Source of the DNA: Nipponacmea schrenckii
Lineage: Eukaryota > Mollusca > Gastropoda > Lottiidae
Length of the DNA: 64,000 nt
Direction: 5' to 3'
Assembly (NCBI GenBank): GCA_030562195.1
Contig: CM060199.1
Location: 24,076,338 to 24,140,337, forward strand
Below are positions 10,924 through 22,333 of the stretch, one piece after another. Below the pieces are notes generated by a model. The model saw nothing but the letters and a program-made list of their open reading frames with translations. It ran no database searches and was not told where the DNA came from. How positions within the stretch are numbered: the first letter of the stretch is position 1; each line of letters opens with the position of its first letter. Both the position numbers and the translations under genes were made by a program.

Positions 10924-11560
10924 TGTTAAACAAATGAGATTGTGGTTTACTTCCTGTTGTGGTTGATGTAAATATGGAATATTTGGAACAAAATTACAAC
11001 CTTTAGAATTTTTAATTGTATCTTTTATGCAACAATAATATACAGTCGAGTGGAATAGTGGTCTAAGGGACAGAACTCTATTCAATATAAATTTTAAAAT
11101 CTTAAGTTGCGCTCAATGTTATACCTTGGCGACTTACGACAACTTAAACCATTAGTGACCTTTTGATTTGTACAAAGTATATAGCTATCGACATTGTCTA
11201 TCCAATGCTATGTTGTACGATGTGTTCTTTTGGTTTCATCGCCATCTGATGAATTCCGAATTTCATATATAAAACAATCTATTGGATGTTATTCTCTGCG
11301 TTTGGGCGATTTACAAAATATGAGTTTCGGCAATCCGGATACCTTTTAGATTAAACAACCCTCTATCCATTTTTATAATGATTTTAACTTATTATCTATC
11401 TTAATTGATGATGAGGGCTAAGGTTGGAGAGAGGAAAAGGGGAGGGGTGTATGGGAGCGTTTGTTATGAAATCCAAATCCATTTATAATGCACATTTATT
11501 TTTTCATAAACCCTTTCTGTCTTTTGCTTAACAAACGAATCCTTGGATGCAACGCACTGC
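10924..11560. other. No recognised feature
   Basis: AT-rich unique-looking sequence, with CA-rich microsatellite at its left edge inside the Helitron. No coherent ORF, splice-flanked exon or repeat end was seen. Confidence 0.5.
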
Positions 11561-12725
11561 TTCCGTGCCGTTAGGCATATGGCTCTAGTTTTTTTTTCTT
11601 CGAAATTTACACACCTCACTGTGACTAGGCTACAATAGTTGCAACGTTTTCACAACTTCTCTAGACCTTCTGTAGTGCCACATGTTGCATAAATATGAAA
11701 TGGAATTTTTTTGCAAAATCAGAAGTGCTTCGTTGCAACTAACCTAAAAAGTAGAAAAATGGCTCTATGTCGCAATTTTTGATCAATTTCTTCAGGTTCT
11801 TATTTTCGAAAACTTTGTAGCACACATTTTTTTTGCCGTATTTTGCACATTTTTGCAACTTTGCTATTTTAAGACCAATTGATCTGAAAATTTGGGGTTG
11901 CCCCTTCAAGTTAAATTTTTTTTAACCCCAATATAAAAACATTGGCAGAGTTAAAATTTTTGCTTCATTACCGGTTGCAAAGTAAAAAGGTATTAAAATT
12001 CCGGTTGACCTACTTGTGCTGTAATTGATGTTTTGCAACAAAATTTATGTCAATCTTAATTAAATTAGAAGAAAAAAAAACAAAAAAGAAAAAAATCTGA
12101 ACCGAAATGAAACTTTGGCCGTCTTCTTGAAATGTTACGTTTTTGTGAAACTCAAAATAGGGCCTCAGGATTATGTCTAATTTCTGCGATGTCTACATTT
12201 CCTGTAGCTTCATTCGATTACGAAAAAAACTGTGGGAGCCGATTTTTTTATTTCGCTTTTGCATTTTTGCAACATCCGCTTGAATTTTTCAAAGTTTGGG
12301 GGCTTATTTCTCATGACCTTGACATTTAGTGACCTTGATCTTTAGTAGATCAAAGGTCATTGACCTCGGCTATCAGTTGACTTTTTGACCTCCTACATCT
12401 ACTTCTGGTTCTATACCTGCCCAAAAACAGCAAAATTCGCAACTTTAGAGGGTGACCTTATTAATTTAGAGGGTTATTTTTTTCAGACTCTTAAGGTGCT
12501 TTTTGTCCTCTTTTTAACGATGTATAATTGATTTTTGAAAATAATAGTACATTTTGCAGTATTTTTGCTTTTTGAAATGTATGTGTGTATATCTCGTGAT
12601 CTATTAGATGTACAAGCTTCAAATTTGTACCGTGAATATACATTTTGAATGTGATTAGATTCATGCAAAAAAAAAACAAGATGGGTGTGGCACATCCGGG
12701 TAAATTTCCAAATTACCATTTATAT
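11561..12725. repeat. Interspersed repeat family X, copy 1
   Basis: About 1.1 kb that recurs at 22891-25860 (split by an insertion) and partly at 25861-26486. Shared marks are ACACACCTCACTGTG, CTAGACCTTCTGTAGTG, GACCTTGACATTTAGTGACC, and GCTTTTTGAAATGTATGTGT near the end. It starts near GGCTCTAGTTTTT, whose inverse ACTAGAGCC is also seen at 28739. A TIR-type origin is possible. No coding capacity was seen. This copy shows the empty site for the element inserted at 24120. Confidence 0.65.
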
Positions 12726-12730
12726 GGGTC

Positions 12731-13143
12731 AGCGAATTAGCTCTTCTACTCCGAGTAATGTTGGATCCAAATTTTGATTGTAGGGTGAATTTAGATAATC
12801 CCAGTGCAAATTTTCTTTGTACTAAATAAGGTTAATTGAACTAGTAATTTAACTAGAGCTGTTATTTGATTGAAATATTTTCTACTCATTTTGTATTTAT
12901 TGAAAAGTAAATAACAAATTATATTTAAGAAAGAACTTTATTCATATGTAAAACATATAAAAAGTAATAAATTTTACATTAAATAATAACTTAACATCAC
13001 AATATTGAAACACATACCATTTCAGAAGCACAATATAATATCACAATGTAAATGTCAATCACATAAATTCATATTAATATGAAGTTACATTTAGTAACCA
13101 TCTTGGCACATTAAAATAAATTAAACAGTTCATATTGTTTACA
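12731..13143 (-). other. Possible 3' UTR of the 13144-13407 exon, with AATAAA signal
   Basis: AT-rich sequence directly after the stop codon at 13144. The complement of 12937-12942 reads AATAAA about 200 bases past the stop. That is a usual 3' UTR length but is weak evidence in AT-rich DNA. Nothing else was recognised. Confidence 0.3.
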
Positions 13144-13407
13144 TCACTGGACTTTATTTTGACGCACACCAACTGTTGAAGAATGGCATTTTGTTGAGAA
13201 AGCAAGTCCTGCACATTTACACCGACAACTATTAGTTACACAACTACTTTTGTAGGAACATACAGTTTGTGTTTTCCAATTATTATTCAACCTGGATGCT
13301 TGGATGAGTGTCACTGGCTTTAATGTACATGGATCTGCTTCATCAAGGTTTGGGAAACAGCTGCTACTAATTTCTATGAGCTTCTGACCTCTTTTAGAAT
13401 GCCAAAA
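13144..13407 (-). CDS. Cysteine-rich terminal exon, CxC-type zinc motif (host or transposon-derived)
   Basis: A minus-strand open stretch of 88 codons follows an acceptor-like TTTATTGTAG and ends in TGA at 13144-13146. It contains PCTLKPVTL and then CSYKSSCVTNSCRCKCAG with STKCHSS, i.e. CxxxxxCxxxxCxCxC...CH spacing. That is like the C-terminal zinc-binding tail seen in KRBA2-like integrase-derived proteins and some transposon proteins. Two positions where Cys is usual (after LAF, and after SST) are not Cys, so it may be decaying. No upstream exon was recognised. The function is not known; metal binding is inferred only from Cys/His spacing. Confidence 0.4.
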   Translation of the reverse strand, partial: FWHSKRGQKLIEISSSCFPNLDEADPCTLKPVTLIQASRLNNNWKTQTVCSYKSSCVTNSCRCKCAGLAFSTKCHSSTVGVRQNKVQ

Positions 13408-13519
13408 CTACAATAAAGTTTATAACAAGTCGTATTATAAGATACTGTAAGGACTTAAAAATTTAGTTTTTAGAAAAATTTAGGCTACCGTAAAATTTAG
13501 GCTACCGTAAAATTTATCA

Positions 13520-14150
13520 TTTTTATACGCCCATATTATAATGTGGTTGTACATTGTCGTCACCCCTGTCCGTCGGTCGGTCCGTCCACAATTGCTTGTG
13601 AACGCGATAGAGACTACAGTTTTTGTCCGATATGAATGAAATTTGCTGTAATCATTTATATTGATGAGATCTTGGACAAGTTCGAAATTGGCAATTTATC
13701 GATGAACGTTTTTTGAGTTATTGCACTTGACTTGGTCAAAACGCGTCATATTTGGCTTGTGAACGCGATCGAGACTACAGTTTTTATTGGATTTGAATGA
13801 AACTTGCTGTGATCATTTATATTGATGAGATCTTGTAGAATTTTGAAATTTGCGATTTTTCGATAAACTATTTTTGAGTTAGTGTCCTTGACTTATTCAA
13901 AACGCATTAAAATTGGCTTGTAAACACTTGCTGTGATCATTTATATTGATGAGATCTTGGACAAATTCAAAATAGGCTATTTTTCGATTAATGGTTTTCT
14001 AGTTATTGCACTTTACTTAGTTAAAATTGGCTTGTGAATGCGATAGAGATCACAATTTCCATTGGATTTGAATGAAATTTTGTGTCATCATTTATATTGA
14101 TGAGATCTTAAACAAGTGTGCTAGTGACGATTTTTTGGTGAGCATTGTAA
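13520..14150 (+). mobile_element. Pearl-type element, family D monomers, 3' end missing
   Basis: Starts TTTTATACGCCCATATTATA with an inverted partner and a short (CCGT) tract, then about four monomers with GAACGCGATAGAGACTACAG and TTTATATTGATGAGATCTTG. The array dissolves into unrelated sequence near 14150 without the CTGCCAGTGGGCG end. Confidence 0.75.
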
Positions 14151-16330
14151 GGCTACAAGTTATTGCAAGATAGAAAATAATGCGTTAAATGCGACCGATT
14201 GCATTAATTTGTATCCATTATCAAATACATATTCCCAAGTGAATTTTATGGAGTTCAAATATGACTGACAGTATTTAAATATTTAAGATTTTACACACTT
14301 GACTATTTAAAGATAAAATCTTGATCATTGTTCATGTGTTCATTCATTAATCACTTTAGAATTTTATGACACCTATCGCATTATATTGTAATCGCATTTT
14401 AGTCTCTATAACCCATGTCGCATTAATTTGTTGACGATTTATTTCTAGCCTTACAGTATCCCGTCAGTTCAGTAGATGAGAGCTAGCAAAAGTGGTAAAA
14501 ACCCGACACGTATGAGTTAAAGTATGGTCCTTTCGTTTCCAAAATGTCAAAACAAAATAGTCTTGCAGTTTCTCACATAAAAGACAACCTTCATTCAGCA
14601 ACCATTTTAGAATATTCCCTTGTGTGAATACAGGTTCTTACTGTAAATTGATGAGATCTCGGTCAAGTTTGAATTTATTTGAGTTATTGTTCCTGACTGT
14701 GAATTTTGAATTTGACAATATTTTATTTTATTCATTAGAATTACTGATGACTTATTCCAAGGCTGTCAAATTTGATGTATACAAATTGATAAAATCTGCA
14801 GTGTTTACACAGTTAGTGTACCTAAGCAACTCTCATTCTTTTAATTTTAAAATTTGTGATCTTTGAGAATACTTCTTTTAACAGTTATAAAGTTGACAGA
14901 AAGTTTAATTAAATGTCACTGACAGGTTATTTACTATTGAAATTTTACTATTCCTTGCAATAAATGTGCTTTATTATATAAGTTTTATCAATCTTTTCTG
15001 CTTACTGCTAGGATTTGAAACAGTTACTATTAATAGACAAATCATAACGATAAGGAGAAACATTTTTACCGACGTTTCTGGTGTCATTCAAAACACTTTG
15101 TTTTTCTCATGTTCCGCATTTGTAACTTAGACAAAAATATTAAATTACTGTTGATGTTTGATGATCATATTGTTTTGTTATTGTGATGCGATGCATGAAA
15201 ATAAGTTCAGAAAGTTTAAGTTCCAACTATGATAAATATTACTAAACATTCAGGGCATTGAAATACATTTTACAGTTAGATACTAGTTGAATAGTACTTA
15301 GTGTAGGATATTTTTGACATCAACAAAACATCTTGAAAAGGTACAGTTAGGAAAAAAAATAAATCAGCTCTGGTCTGAAGAAAGGGTTTTAGGACCTGAT
15401 TTGGCTCACCAAATGATACAGATATGTTATGTTATAAAATCAATTGTTTTCCTTCAACTTTAAAGATGGGTTGCCTCATTAATTAGAGCCAAAGTAATCT
15501 TACTAATCGATTAATTGGTGTTTCTAATGAATAATCCATGTATTCTCAAAGTTCAAAAGACCTATGTGGACGTAGAAATGCTTGTTGAATCCATTTTTCT
15601 CTGATCTGCTTTGAAATGCTAAATTTAGACTCCATGTTTGTTCACCTGACCAAATGACGTCATATGAATGAAGGTGTATAAGAATTGATTTTGTATTTTA
15701 ATATTAGTGAGTTAAAACTTATTTAAATTAATTCATAATGTTTTTACAAAATGATATTTAAATGTTTTATTGCCTTTAATACGAGCGTCTGGTTATGTAC
15801 CGATTTAACAGACTGGATGATCAAAAAACGACATTTGAGACTTGATGTACATACCTATGGTAGTACACTACCAAGGGAAATCCCATCATAATTAGCCTAA
15901 TTACGAGTTAATTAAGGGACCATCTGGTATTTCATTAGAACACCTCTACTTTCTATTGATATAAGTATTACCGGTCCAATTATGGTATATATGTATATAT
16001 ATGAAAAATAAGGGAACCCTTTTTTAAGATATTCTTTATTTATTAGCCATAGGTATAGGGACTGAAGACCTTTCGGGAAACAAGCTGGTTTGTCGAAATG
16101 TTCCAACAAATTAACTGATTATTACGTATATCGACTTTGGTCGAAAACGTATTGTAATCGTTCTGATTATTATATTTTGTTTTTTTAAATTCTTGGATGT
16201 GTTTACAGACAAACTGGTAAAATGTACAGAAATTCTTAAATGATTTCTATTATCAAATAAAACAAAACTGGAAATTCTATCTCTTACCAGAAGTGAGAAC
16301 CGAAAGTTAAGGTTTTTGTTATTTTTTTTT
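14151..16330. other. No recognised gene in about 2.2 kb
   Basis: AT-rich sequence. Short ORFs (14624-14866 plus; 15912-16109 minus) have no recognisable motif or splice context, and the first overlaps a degraded pearl monomer. No repeat ends were found. Confidence 0.5.
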
Positions 16331-16334
16331 ATTG

Positions 16335-16620
16335 GTGTGCGGTGGCTCAGTGGAACGGCGTTGGACTATTAGCTGCAATGCGATTTGGTGCCTTGCCCCG
16401 CTCTGAACAGAAAAAAATTCCGATGCCAAGGCCTGTGTTTTCTGTGGAGTTATTCTCTGTGGTCTTCCCTCCCCCTTTAAAAACTAATAATATTAGGCGC
16501 TCAAACGTCGGGAAAGTTTTAAAGAGACAGAATGGGCCCCGGGGATAAGTGGGATCGCAGGCCCCTAAATGTTTCTGACGATTGGAAGAAGTGGAGATTT
16601 GACGCAAATTTGTACCCACA
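16335..16620 (+). repeat. Possible tRNA-derived SINE
   Basis: The stretch GTGCGGTGGCTCAGTGGAAC contains TGGCTCAGTGG, a good match to the RNA polymerase III A box, in a D-arm-like setting. The expected B box about 35 bases on (near GGTGCCTTGCCCC) is degenerate. The body is GC-richer than its surroundings. No poly(A) tail or target duplication was identified. Confidence 0.3.
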
Positions 16621-16952
16621 TTACTTTAATATGATAAACTAAACCAAAAACTTTAGGTTACTTCAAAAAATAAAATCGTTTAGTTTCGAAAAACTGATAT
16701 AATCCAAAGACTTTATTTTCAAGTTTCAGTTAAAAATTGAGCTGATGTGATCTTTAAAATCATCACCATATTTTTTTTTTTTTTTTTGGTCATTTAAGTA
16801 AAATGAAAAGAGTTTGTGTATTTTGAATCTTTATATTGTTTTTTTCGTTGACTTATAATTGAAAACATTAAAATTATTAAAAAATAAAAGGTATATTGAA
16901 AGATTAGTACATATTATTACAGTTATCTACAACCCCTCCCTTCCCCGAAATC
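16621..16952. other. No recognised feature
   Basis: AT-rich sequence with a T-run at about 16771-16787. Nothing else was seen. Confidence 0.5.
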
Positions 16953-17100
16953 AAATATAGACCCAACTTTCGTTCGTGTTTTATTAGTTTCGTTTCGAAT
17001 GTTTTATTAGCTGTCAGCTTTGTAAGTAACCACTAGATAGCTAATAAAACATTCGGTACGAAACTTATAACACACAAAAGAGAATGTTGGGTCTATATTT
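16953..17100. mobile_element. Short foldback element (MITE-like)
   Basis: Two arms of about 60 bases (16953-17012 and 17039-17100) are imperfect reverse complements: AAATATAGACCCAAC at one end and GTTGGGTCTATATTT at the other, with AATGTTTTATTAGCT and AGCTAATAAAACATT near the centre. The loop is about 26 bases. It has no coding capacity and no unambiguous target duplication. Confidence 0.7.
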
Positions 17101-17282
17101 TAATTAGACTTCAGCAACGATAGAAATCACTAGTTTATATACATCAGTCGTATTGAAAGGTCAGCAGCTTTACCCTTTGTGCTTCCTTGCTGCGTCTGTG
17201 GAACGCTCACCGTTCATTTCTACAGTGTTACAGCCGAGGAATAGATGGAGAGAAGCAGAGTCACCCGAGGTTTGCCGATTGG

Positions 17283-17476
17283 GGGATTTCAGGGTTTTTT
17301 CGGTAATTAGTGTCAGTTTTTTCGGTATATAGGATTTTTTCGGTATTTAGGTTTTTTCGTTTTTTTTCGGATATTAGTATCAGAAAAGTTTTTTCGGTGT
17401 TTTTTAGTATTTTTTCGGTGTATTTTCGGTATTTTTCGGAGTTTTTTCGGTTCTTTTCGGTATTTTCCGGTATATA
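17283..17476. repeat. Degenerate TTTTTTCGGTATT-type tandem array
   Basis: About 190 bases consist almost entirely of TTTTTTCGG units with variable AT spacers. Its minus-strand translation (TEKILKNTEK, KYRKNP) is a by-product of the repeat and not a gene. Confidence 0.8.
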
Positions 17477-18100
17477 GGACAGCCGGGTTATATGCAATTC
17501 GGTTAAATCTTTTACCCACGATTTGCAATTCAATATTCAAGGGTCATCGGCAAAAATATATTGTAAAATTTTGAAACTTTACCAGTTGATAGGGGATATG
17601 GTTATGATTTTTGAAAAAAATTTTGACTTCCTGTTTAGCCTTTCAAATGACCTATTTACGTAACTTCCGGTCTATAACAGCTAGGTGAAAAGTGAAAACT
17701 ATTTTATAAATAACTTGTCAATAGTAATCGATTTGACCTAAATAATTTAGTCAAGCTGCCATATCGACCGCCATTTCGAATTTTGATTACAATTCGTATA
17801 GCCGAAATTCAGACACTATTGATAGACCGATTTCGATGAAATTTAGCACATAGATACATTGGATCATTATCTACCTTTTCCATTTGGCCGATTTTTAAAT
17901 TTCGTATTTTTTTTCGAATTAGTCAAATTTCGATTTTTTCAAAATTGGGTCACTTTAATGGCTACGGAAGGTGTGACCCACTTAATCTATGACCTTGAAA
18001 ATTAAGTCAAATAATATTCAATATATTGTCTTCGAGTAGGTATTTTTTAATTTGGCTTACTTAAAAAATTCATAGAGATAAGTGTACTTAAATACAGCAA
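17477..18100. other. No recognised gene
   Basis: AT-rich sequence with family X/Z-like phrases (CTTCCGGTCTATA, CGACCGCCATTTCG, GATTTCGATGAAATTTAGCAC). It probably is old repeat; nothing more specific was seen. Confidence 0.4.
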
Positions 18101-19467
18101 TATATACATGTATATATTGATGATATCTCGGTCAAGTTCGAAAATTGAAATTATCGAATGAACGGATTTTGAGTTATTGCCCTTGACTTAGTAAAAACGC
18201 GTCAAATTTGGGTTGTATCCACAATAGAGGCTACAGTTTTTATCCGATCTTAATGAAACTTGGTATACATGTATATATTGATGATATCTCGGTCAAGTTT
18301 GAAAATGGAAATTTTCGCATGAACGATTTTTGAGTTATTGCCCTTGACTTAGTAAAAACGCGTCAAATTTGGGTTGTATCCACAATAGAGGCTACAGTTT
18401 TTATCGATCTTAATGAAACTTGGTACACATGAATATATTGATGATATCTCGGTCAAGTTCGAAAATTGAAATTATCGAATGAATGGATTTTGAGTTATTG
18501 CCCTTGACTTAGTAAAAACGCGTCAAATTTGGGTTGTATTCACGATAGAAGCTACAGTTTTTATCCAATCTTAATGAAACTTGGTATACATGTATATATT
18601 GATGATATCTCGGTCAAGTTCGAAAATGGAAATTATCGCATGTACGTTTTTTGAGTTATTGCACTTGACTTAGTAAAAACGCGTCAAATTTGGGTTGTAT
18701 CCACAATAGAGGCTACAGATTTTATCTGATCTTAATGAAACTTGGTATACATGTATATATTGATAATATCTTGGTCAAGTTCCAAAATGGAAATTATCGA
18801 ATGAACAGATTTTGAGTTATTGCCCTTGACTTAGTAAAAACGCGTCAAATTTGGGTTATATCCACGATATAGGCTACAGTTTTTATCAGAAATTCAAATT
18901 TGACGAATTTTTTTTCATTTTTGATGAATAGTTTATGAGTAATTGCCCTTGACTTAGTAAAATTGCGTAAAAATTCATTTTCTGTAGACACTATAGAAGC
19001 TACAATTATCTATGGATTTTAATGAAACTTGGTATGAGCATTGGAATTGATAAAGAGGGTGGTCAAGTTCGATTTAGACGATTTTGCGATAAACAGTTTT
19101 GGAGTTATTGCCCCTGCCTCTATATTTGTTGTAGACAAAATAGAAGCTACAATTTTCAATGGATTTAAATGAAACTTGGTGTGAGCATTGGAATGGATAA
19201 GACAACGGTCAAGTTTGAATTTGAAGATTTTGCGATGAACAGTTTTTTAGTTATTGGCCTTGACTTAGTAAGATTGTGTCAAAATTTTATTGTGGGTTCA
19301 ATAGAAGCTACAATTTTCAATGGATTTTGATGAAACTTGGTGTTTTTGAGTTTTTGCCCTTGACTTCAATATCCATTTAGTGAATGTTTTTGGGTCATTG
19401 CTCTATATATTTTTCAAATTCAATGCTGCCAGTGGGCGTATGTTACCTTGCCTGGCAAGCTATCTTT
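18101..19467 (+). mobile_element. Pearl-type element, family B then family C monomers, 5' end missing
   Basis: Family B monomers recur with a 160-161 bp period (TGATATCTCGG at 18121, 18282, 18442 and 18603) and share CTTGGTATACATGTATATAT and AAAACGCGTCAAATTTGGG. They grade into family C near 18900. The 3' end CTGCCAGTGGGCGTATGTTA and CTTGCCTGGCAAGCTATC is present at 19425-19463. The 5' hairpin is missing. The 3' end abuts a Penelope-like fragment. Confidence 0.85.
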
Positions 19468-19686
19468 CTCTTCATTTTGTATTTAGCCCTCTCTGAGGAA
19501 GCTCTATTGTATTAGAGGGAAACGTTGGAAAAAAAATGGTTTTTTATATGACAGTGTTTTTTAATTTGGATTTGACTCACTTTGTATCCTGTCATTAGAA
19601 TCCAGCTTATTAATTTAAACTGTGATCACCATTATCTTCTTCATGATTGGTTTGGATGTTCAATCATTATTATTAGTTTTATGGTG
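19468..19686 (+). mobile_element. Penelope-like element terminal fragment
   Basis: Nearly identical to the right terminal segment of the complete element at 26512-27675 (from CTCTTCATTTTGTATTTAGC to TTATTAGTTTTATGGTG). It is sandwiched between the 3' end of one pearl-type element and the 5' CACATGG of the next, and carries a hammerhead-like core. It has no coding sequence. Confidence 0.8.
19493..19522 (+). ncRNA. Hammerhead-ribozyme-like core of the PLE fragment
   Basis: CTGAGGA (CUGANGA consensus) is followed by a hairpin CTCTA...TAGAG and then GAAAC. This is the order core-stem II-core of the hammerhead family. Penelope-like elements are known to carry minimal hammerheads in their terminal repeats. 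Stem III and the cleavage site could not be assigned by eye. Confidence 0.55.
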
Positions 19687-22000
19687 CACATGGAACCGTA
19701 TATTGTCGTTGCCCCTGTCTGTTTGTTGTATCCGGAATACAGGCTTCAGTTTTTATCCGATTTTAATTTAAATTGGTATACATGTATTTTTTGATGATAT
19801 CTTGGTAGAGTTCGAAAATGGAAATTATTGCATGAACGGTTTTTGAGTTATTGCCCTTGACTTAGTAAAAACGCGTCAAATTTGGGTTGTATCCACAATA
19901 GAAGCTACAGTTTATATCCGAACTTAATGAAACTTGGTATACATGTCTATATTGATGATATCTCGTTCAAGATCGAAATTGGAAATTAACGCATGAATGT
20001 TTTTTGAGTTATTGCCCTTGACTTAGTAAAAGCGCGCCAAATTTGGGTTGTATCCACAATAGAGGCTACAGTTTTTATACGCCCACATGGAAATGGGAAC
20101 GTATATTGCCGTCCCCCCGGTCCGTCCGTCCACATTTGTTGTATCCATGATAGAGGCTACAGTTTTTATCCGATCTTAATGAAACTTGGTATACATGTAT
20201 ATATTGATGATATCTCGGTCAAGTTCGAAAATGGAAATTATAGCATGAACGGTTTTTGAGTTATTGCACTTGACTTAGTAAAAACGCGTCAAATTTGGTT
20301 TGTATCCACAATAGAGACTACAGTTTTTATCTGATATTAATGAAACTTTGTATACATGTATATATTGATGATATCTCGGTCAAGTTCGAAAATGGAAATT
20401 ATCGCTTGAGCGGTTTTTGAGTTATTGCCCTTGACTTAGTAAAAACGCGTCAAATTTGGGTTGTATCCACAATAGAGGCTACAGTTTTTATCCGATCTTA
20501 ATGAAATTTGGTATACATGTATATATTGATGATATCTCGGTCAAGTTCGAAAACAGAAATAATCGCATGAGCGGTTTTTGAGTTATCGCCCTTGACTTAG
20601 TAAAAACGCGTCAAATTTGGGTTGTATCCACAATAGAGGCTACAGTTTTTATCCGATCTTAATGAAATTGGTATACATGTATATATTGATGATATCTCGG
20701 TCAAGTTCGAAAATGGAAATTATCGCATGAACAGTTTTTGAGTTATTGCCCTTGACTTAGTAAAAACGCGTCAAATTCAGGTTGTATCCACAATAGAAGC
20801 TACAGTTTTTATCCGATCTTAGTGAAACTTGGTATACATGTATATTTTGATGATATCTCGGTCAAGTTTGAAAATGGAAATTATCGCATGAACGGTATTT
20901 GAGTTATTGCCCTTGACTTAGAAAAATCTTGTCAAAATTTTAGTTTTGATGCAATAAATCCTCCAATTTTCAGAGGATGTTGATGAAACTTGGTTGTGAG
21001 CATTGGAATTGATTAGGCATCAGTCAATTTTGAATTTGACAGTTTTTCAATGAATTGTTTTACGTAATTGCCCTTGACTTAGTCAAATTGCGTCAAAATT
21101 CTATTGTGGTTGCAATAAGAAGCCTTTAATTTTCAAAGAATTTTGATGGAACTTGGTGTAAGCATCAGAATTGATAAGACATTAGTCAAGTTTGAATTTC
21201 TGACTTCTTTTAACAAATGGTTTTAACAAATGGTTTTTGGGTTATTGCCCTTGACTTAGTAAAATTGGGTCAAAAATATTTGTGGGTACAAAATAAGGTA
21301 CAATTTTTTAATAGATTTGATGAAACTTGGTATGAGTATTGAAATAGATAAGATGGTGGTCAAGTTCTAATTTGACAATTTTCCATGAACAGTTTTTGAG
21401 TTTTTGCCCTTAACTTCAATATTAATTCAGTGAATGTTTTTTGAGTTATTGCTCTATTTATTTTTCAAATTCAATGCTGACAGTGGGCGTATGTTACCTT
21501 GCCTGGCAAGCTATCTTTATCCGATGTTAATGAAACTTGGTATACATGTATATAATGATCAAATCGCAGTCCAGTTCGAAAATGGAAATTATTGAATGAA
21601 CTGATTTTGAGTTATTGCCCTTGACTTAGTAAAAATGCATCAAATTTGGGTTTAATTCACGATAGAGGCTAAAGTTTTTATCCAATCTTAATGAAGCTTG
21701 GTATGCATGTATGGAAATTATCGAATGGATGTATTTTGAGTTATTGCCCTTAACTAAGTAAAAGCAATATGGATGTGATGTATACTACCGTTGCTCCTGT
21801 CCATCTGTCGGTCTGCCCTTGACCGTCTGTCCTTGACATAGTAAAAACAATATGAATGTATATTGGGTCCATCCCTCTGTCCGTCCGTACGTCCGTCCCT
21901 CCCTCCCTCCCTCCCTCTGTTCGTCCGTCCAACGTCATACCAACTGTTTCATTTACATTAACAAAGCTGCCAGTGGGCATATGTTACCTTGCCTGGCAAG
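19687..22000 (+). mobile_element. Pearl-type element, outer copy, family B
   Basis: The 5' end survives only from CACATGGAACCGTATATTG on, next to the PLE fragment. Monomers run to 20071, are interrupted by a nested element, and resume at 21519 with ATCCGATGTTAATGAAAC. The copy ends with CTGCCAGTGGGCATATGTTA and GCCTGGCAAG at 21967-22001. A pyrimidine-rich (CCGT/CCCT)n stretch at about 21885-21930 lies near the 3' end. Confidence 0.8.
20072..21518 (+). mobile_element. Pearl-type element nested in the 19687-22000 copy
   Basis: Starts T5 plus TATACGCCCACATGGAAATG and a (CCGT) tract; about eight family B then C monomers; ends GACAGTGGGCGTATGTTACC and CTTGCCTGGCAAGCTATC. The host monomer reads GGCTACAG-TTTTT-ATCCGAT elsewhere, so insertion was in the T-run. 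It has no coding capacity. Confidence 0.88.
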
Positions 22001-22267
22001 CCCTGGTATACTATAGCCCTCCTGAATGTAGGTGAAGCAATCCAGTTTGTAGGCTCTATGACAGTTATTTAGAGCCCCGGCACCAATTCAGTCCTAGGCT
22101 TGTGTTATATAAGGCAATATTGTTATCTTATTTTTAAAACTGAATGTTAAAATGATACATTTTAAGAATGCATGTATATTCCAAAGTATTACAGAATGAA
22201 TTCTGTCTGTAAGAATAGTGAAAGCTTCTTTGATTTTGACATGAAAATTTATTTGTTTTCATTTTAG
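22001..22267. other. Unannotated sequence upstream of the PLC-beta-like exon (probable intron)
   Basis: No repeat ends or ORFs were seen. The last bases, ending TTTTCATTTTAG, form a good 3' splice acceptor for the exon at 22268. Confidence 0.5.
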
Positions 22268-22333
22268 GAAGGTGAAGTTCTTGAGTGTTCACAGGTTAAT
22301 GATATCAGACTTGGGTTAGCACCTAAAATTAAT
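22268..22333 (+). CDS. Phospholipase C beta-like exon (N-terminal PH region)
   Basis: A 66-nt phase-0 exon lies between an acceptor (TTTTCATTTTAG) and a donor (GTAAGC). Its 22 codons include EGEVLECSQVNDIRLG followed by LAPKIN. This closely follows the PH-domain segment of phospholipase C beta-4/norpA-type enzymes, which cleave phosphatidylinositol 4,5-bisphosphate at the plasma membrane in Gq signalling. No neighbouring exons of the gene were recognised, so the surrounding transposons would lie in its introns. Open frame, both splice sites and matching phase support a functional host exon, but 22 residues are few. Confidence 0.55.

Noticed and set aside
16347..16619. ORFs across the SINE-like segment
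   Set aside because: No motif, and the segment has an A-box-like RNA polymerase III signature instead.
17261..17540. ORFs of 75-90 codons rich in NTEK and YRK
   Set aside because: By-products of the TTTTTTCGG array.
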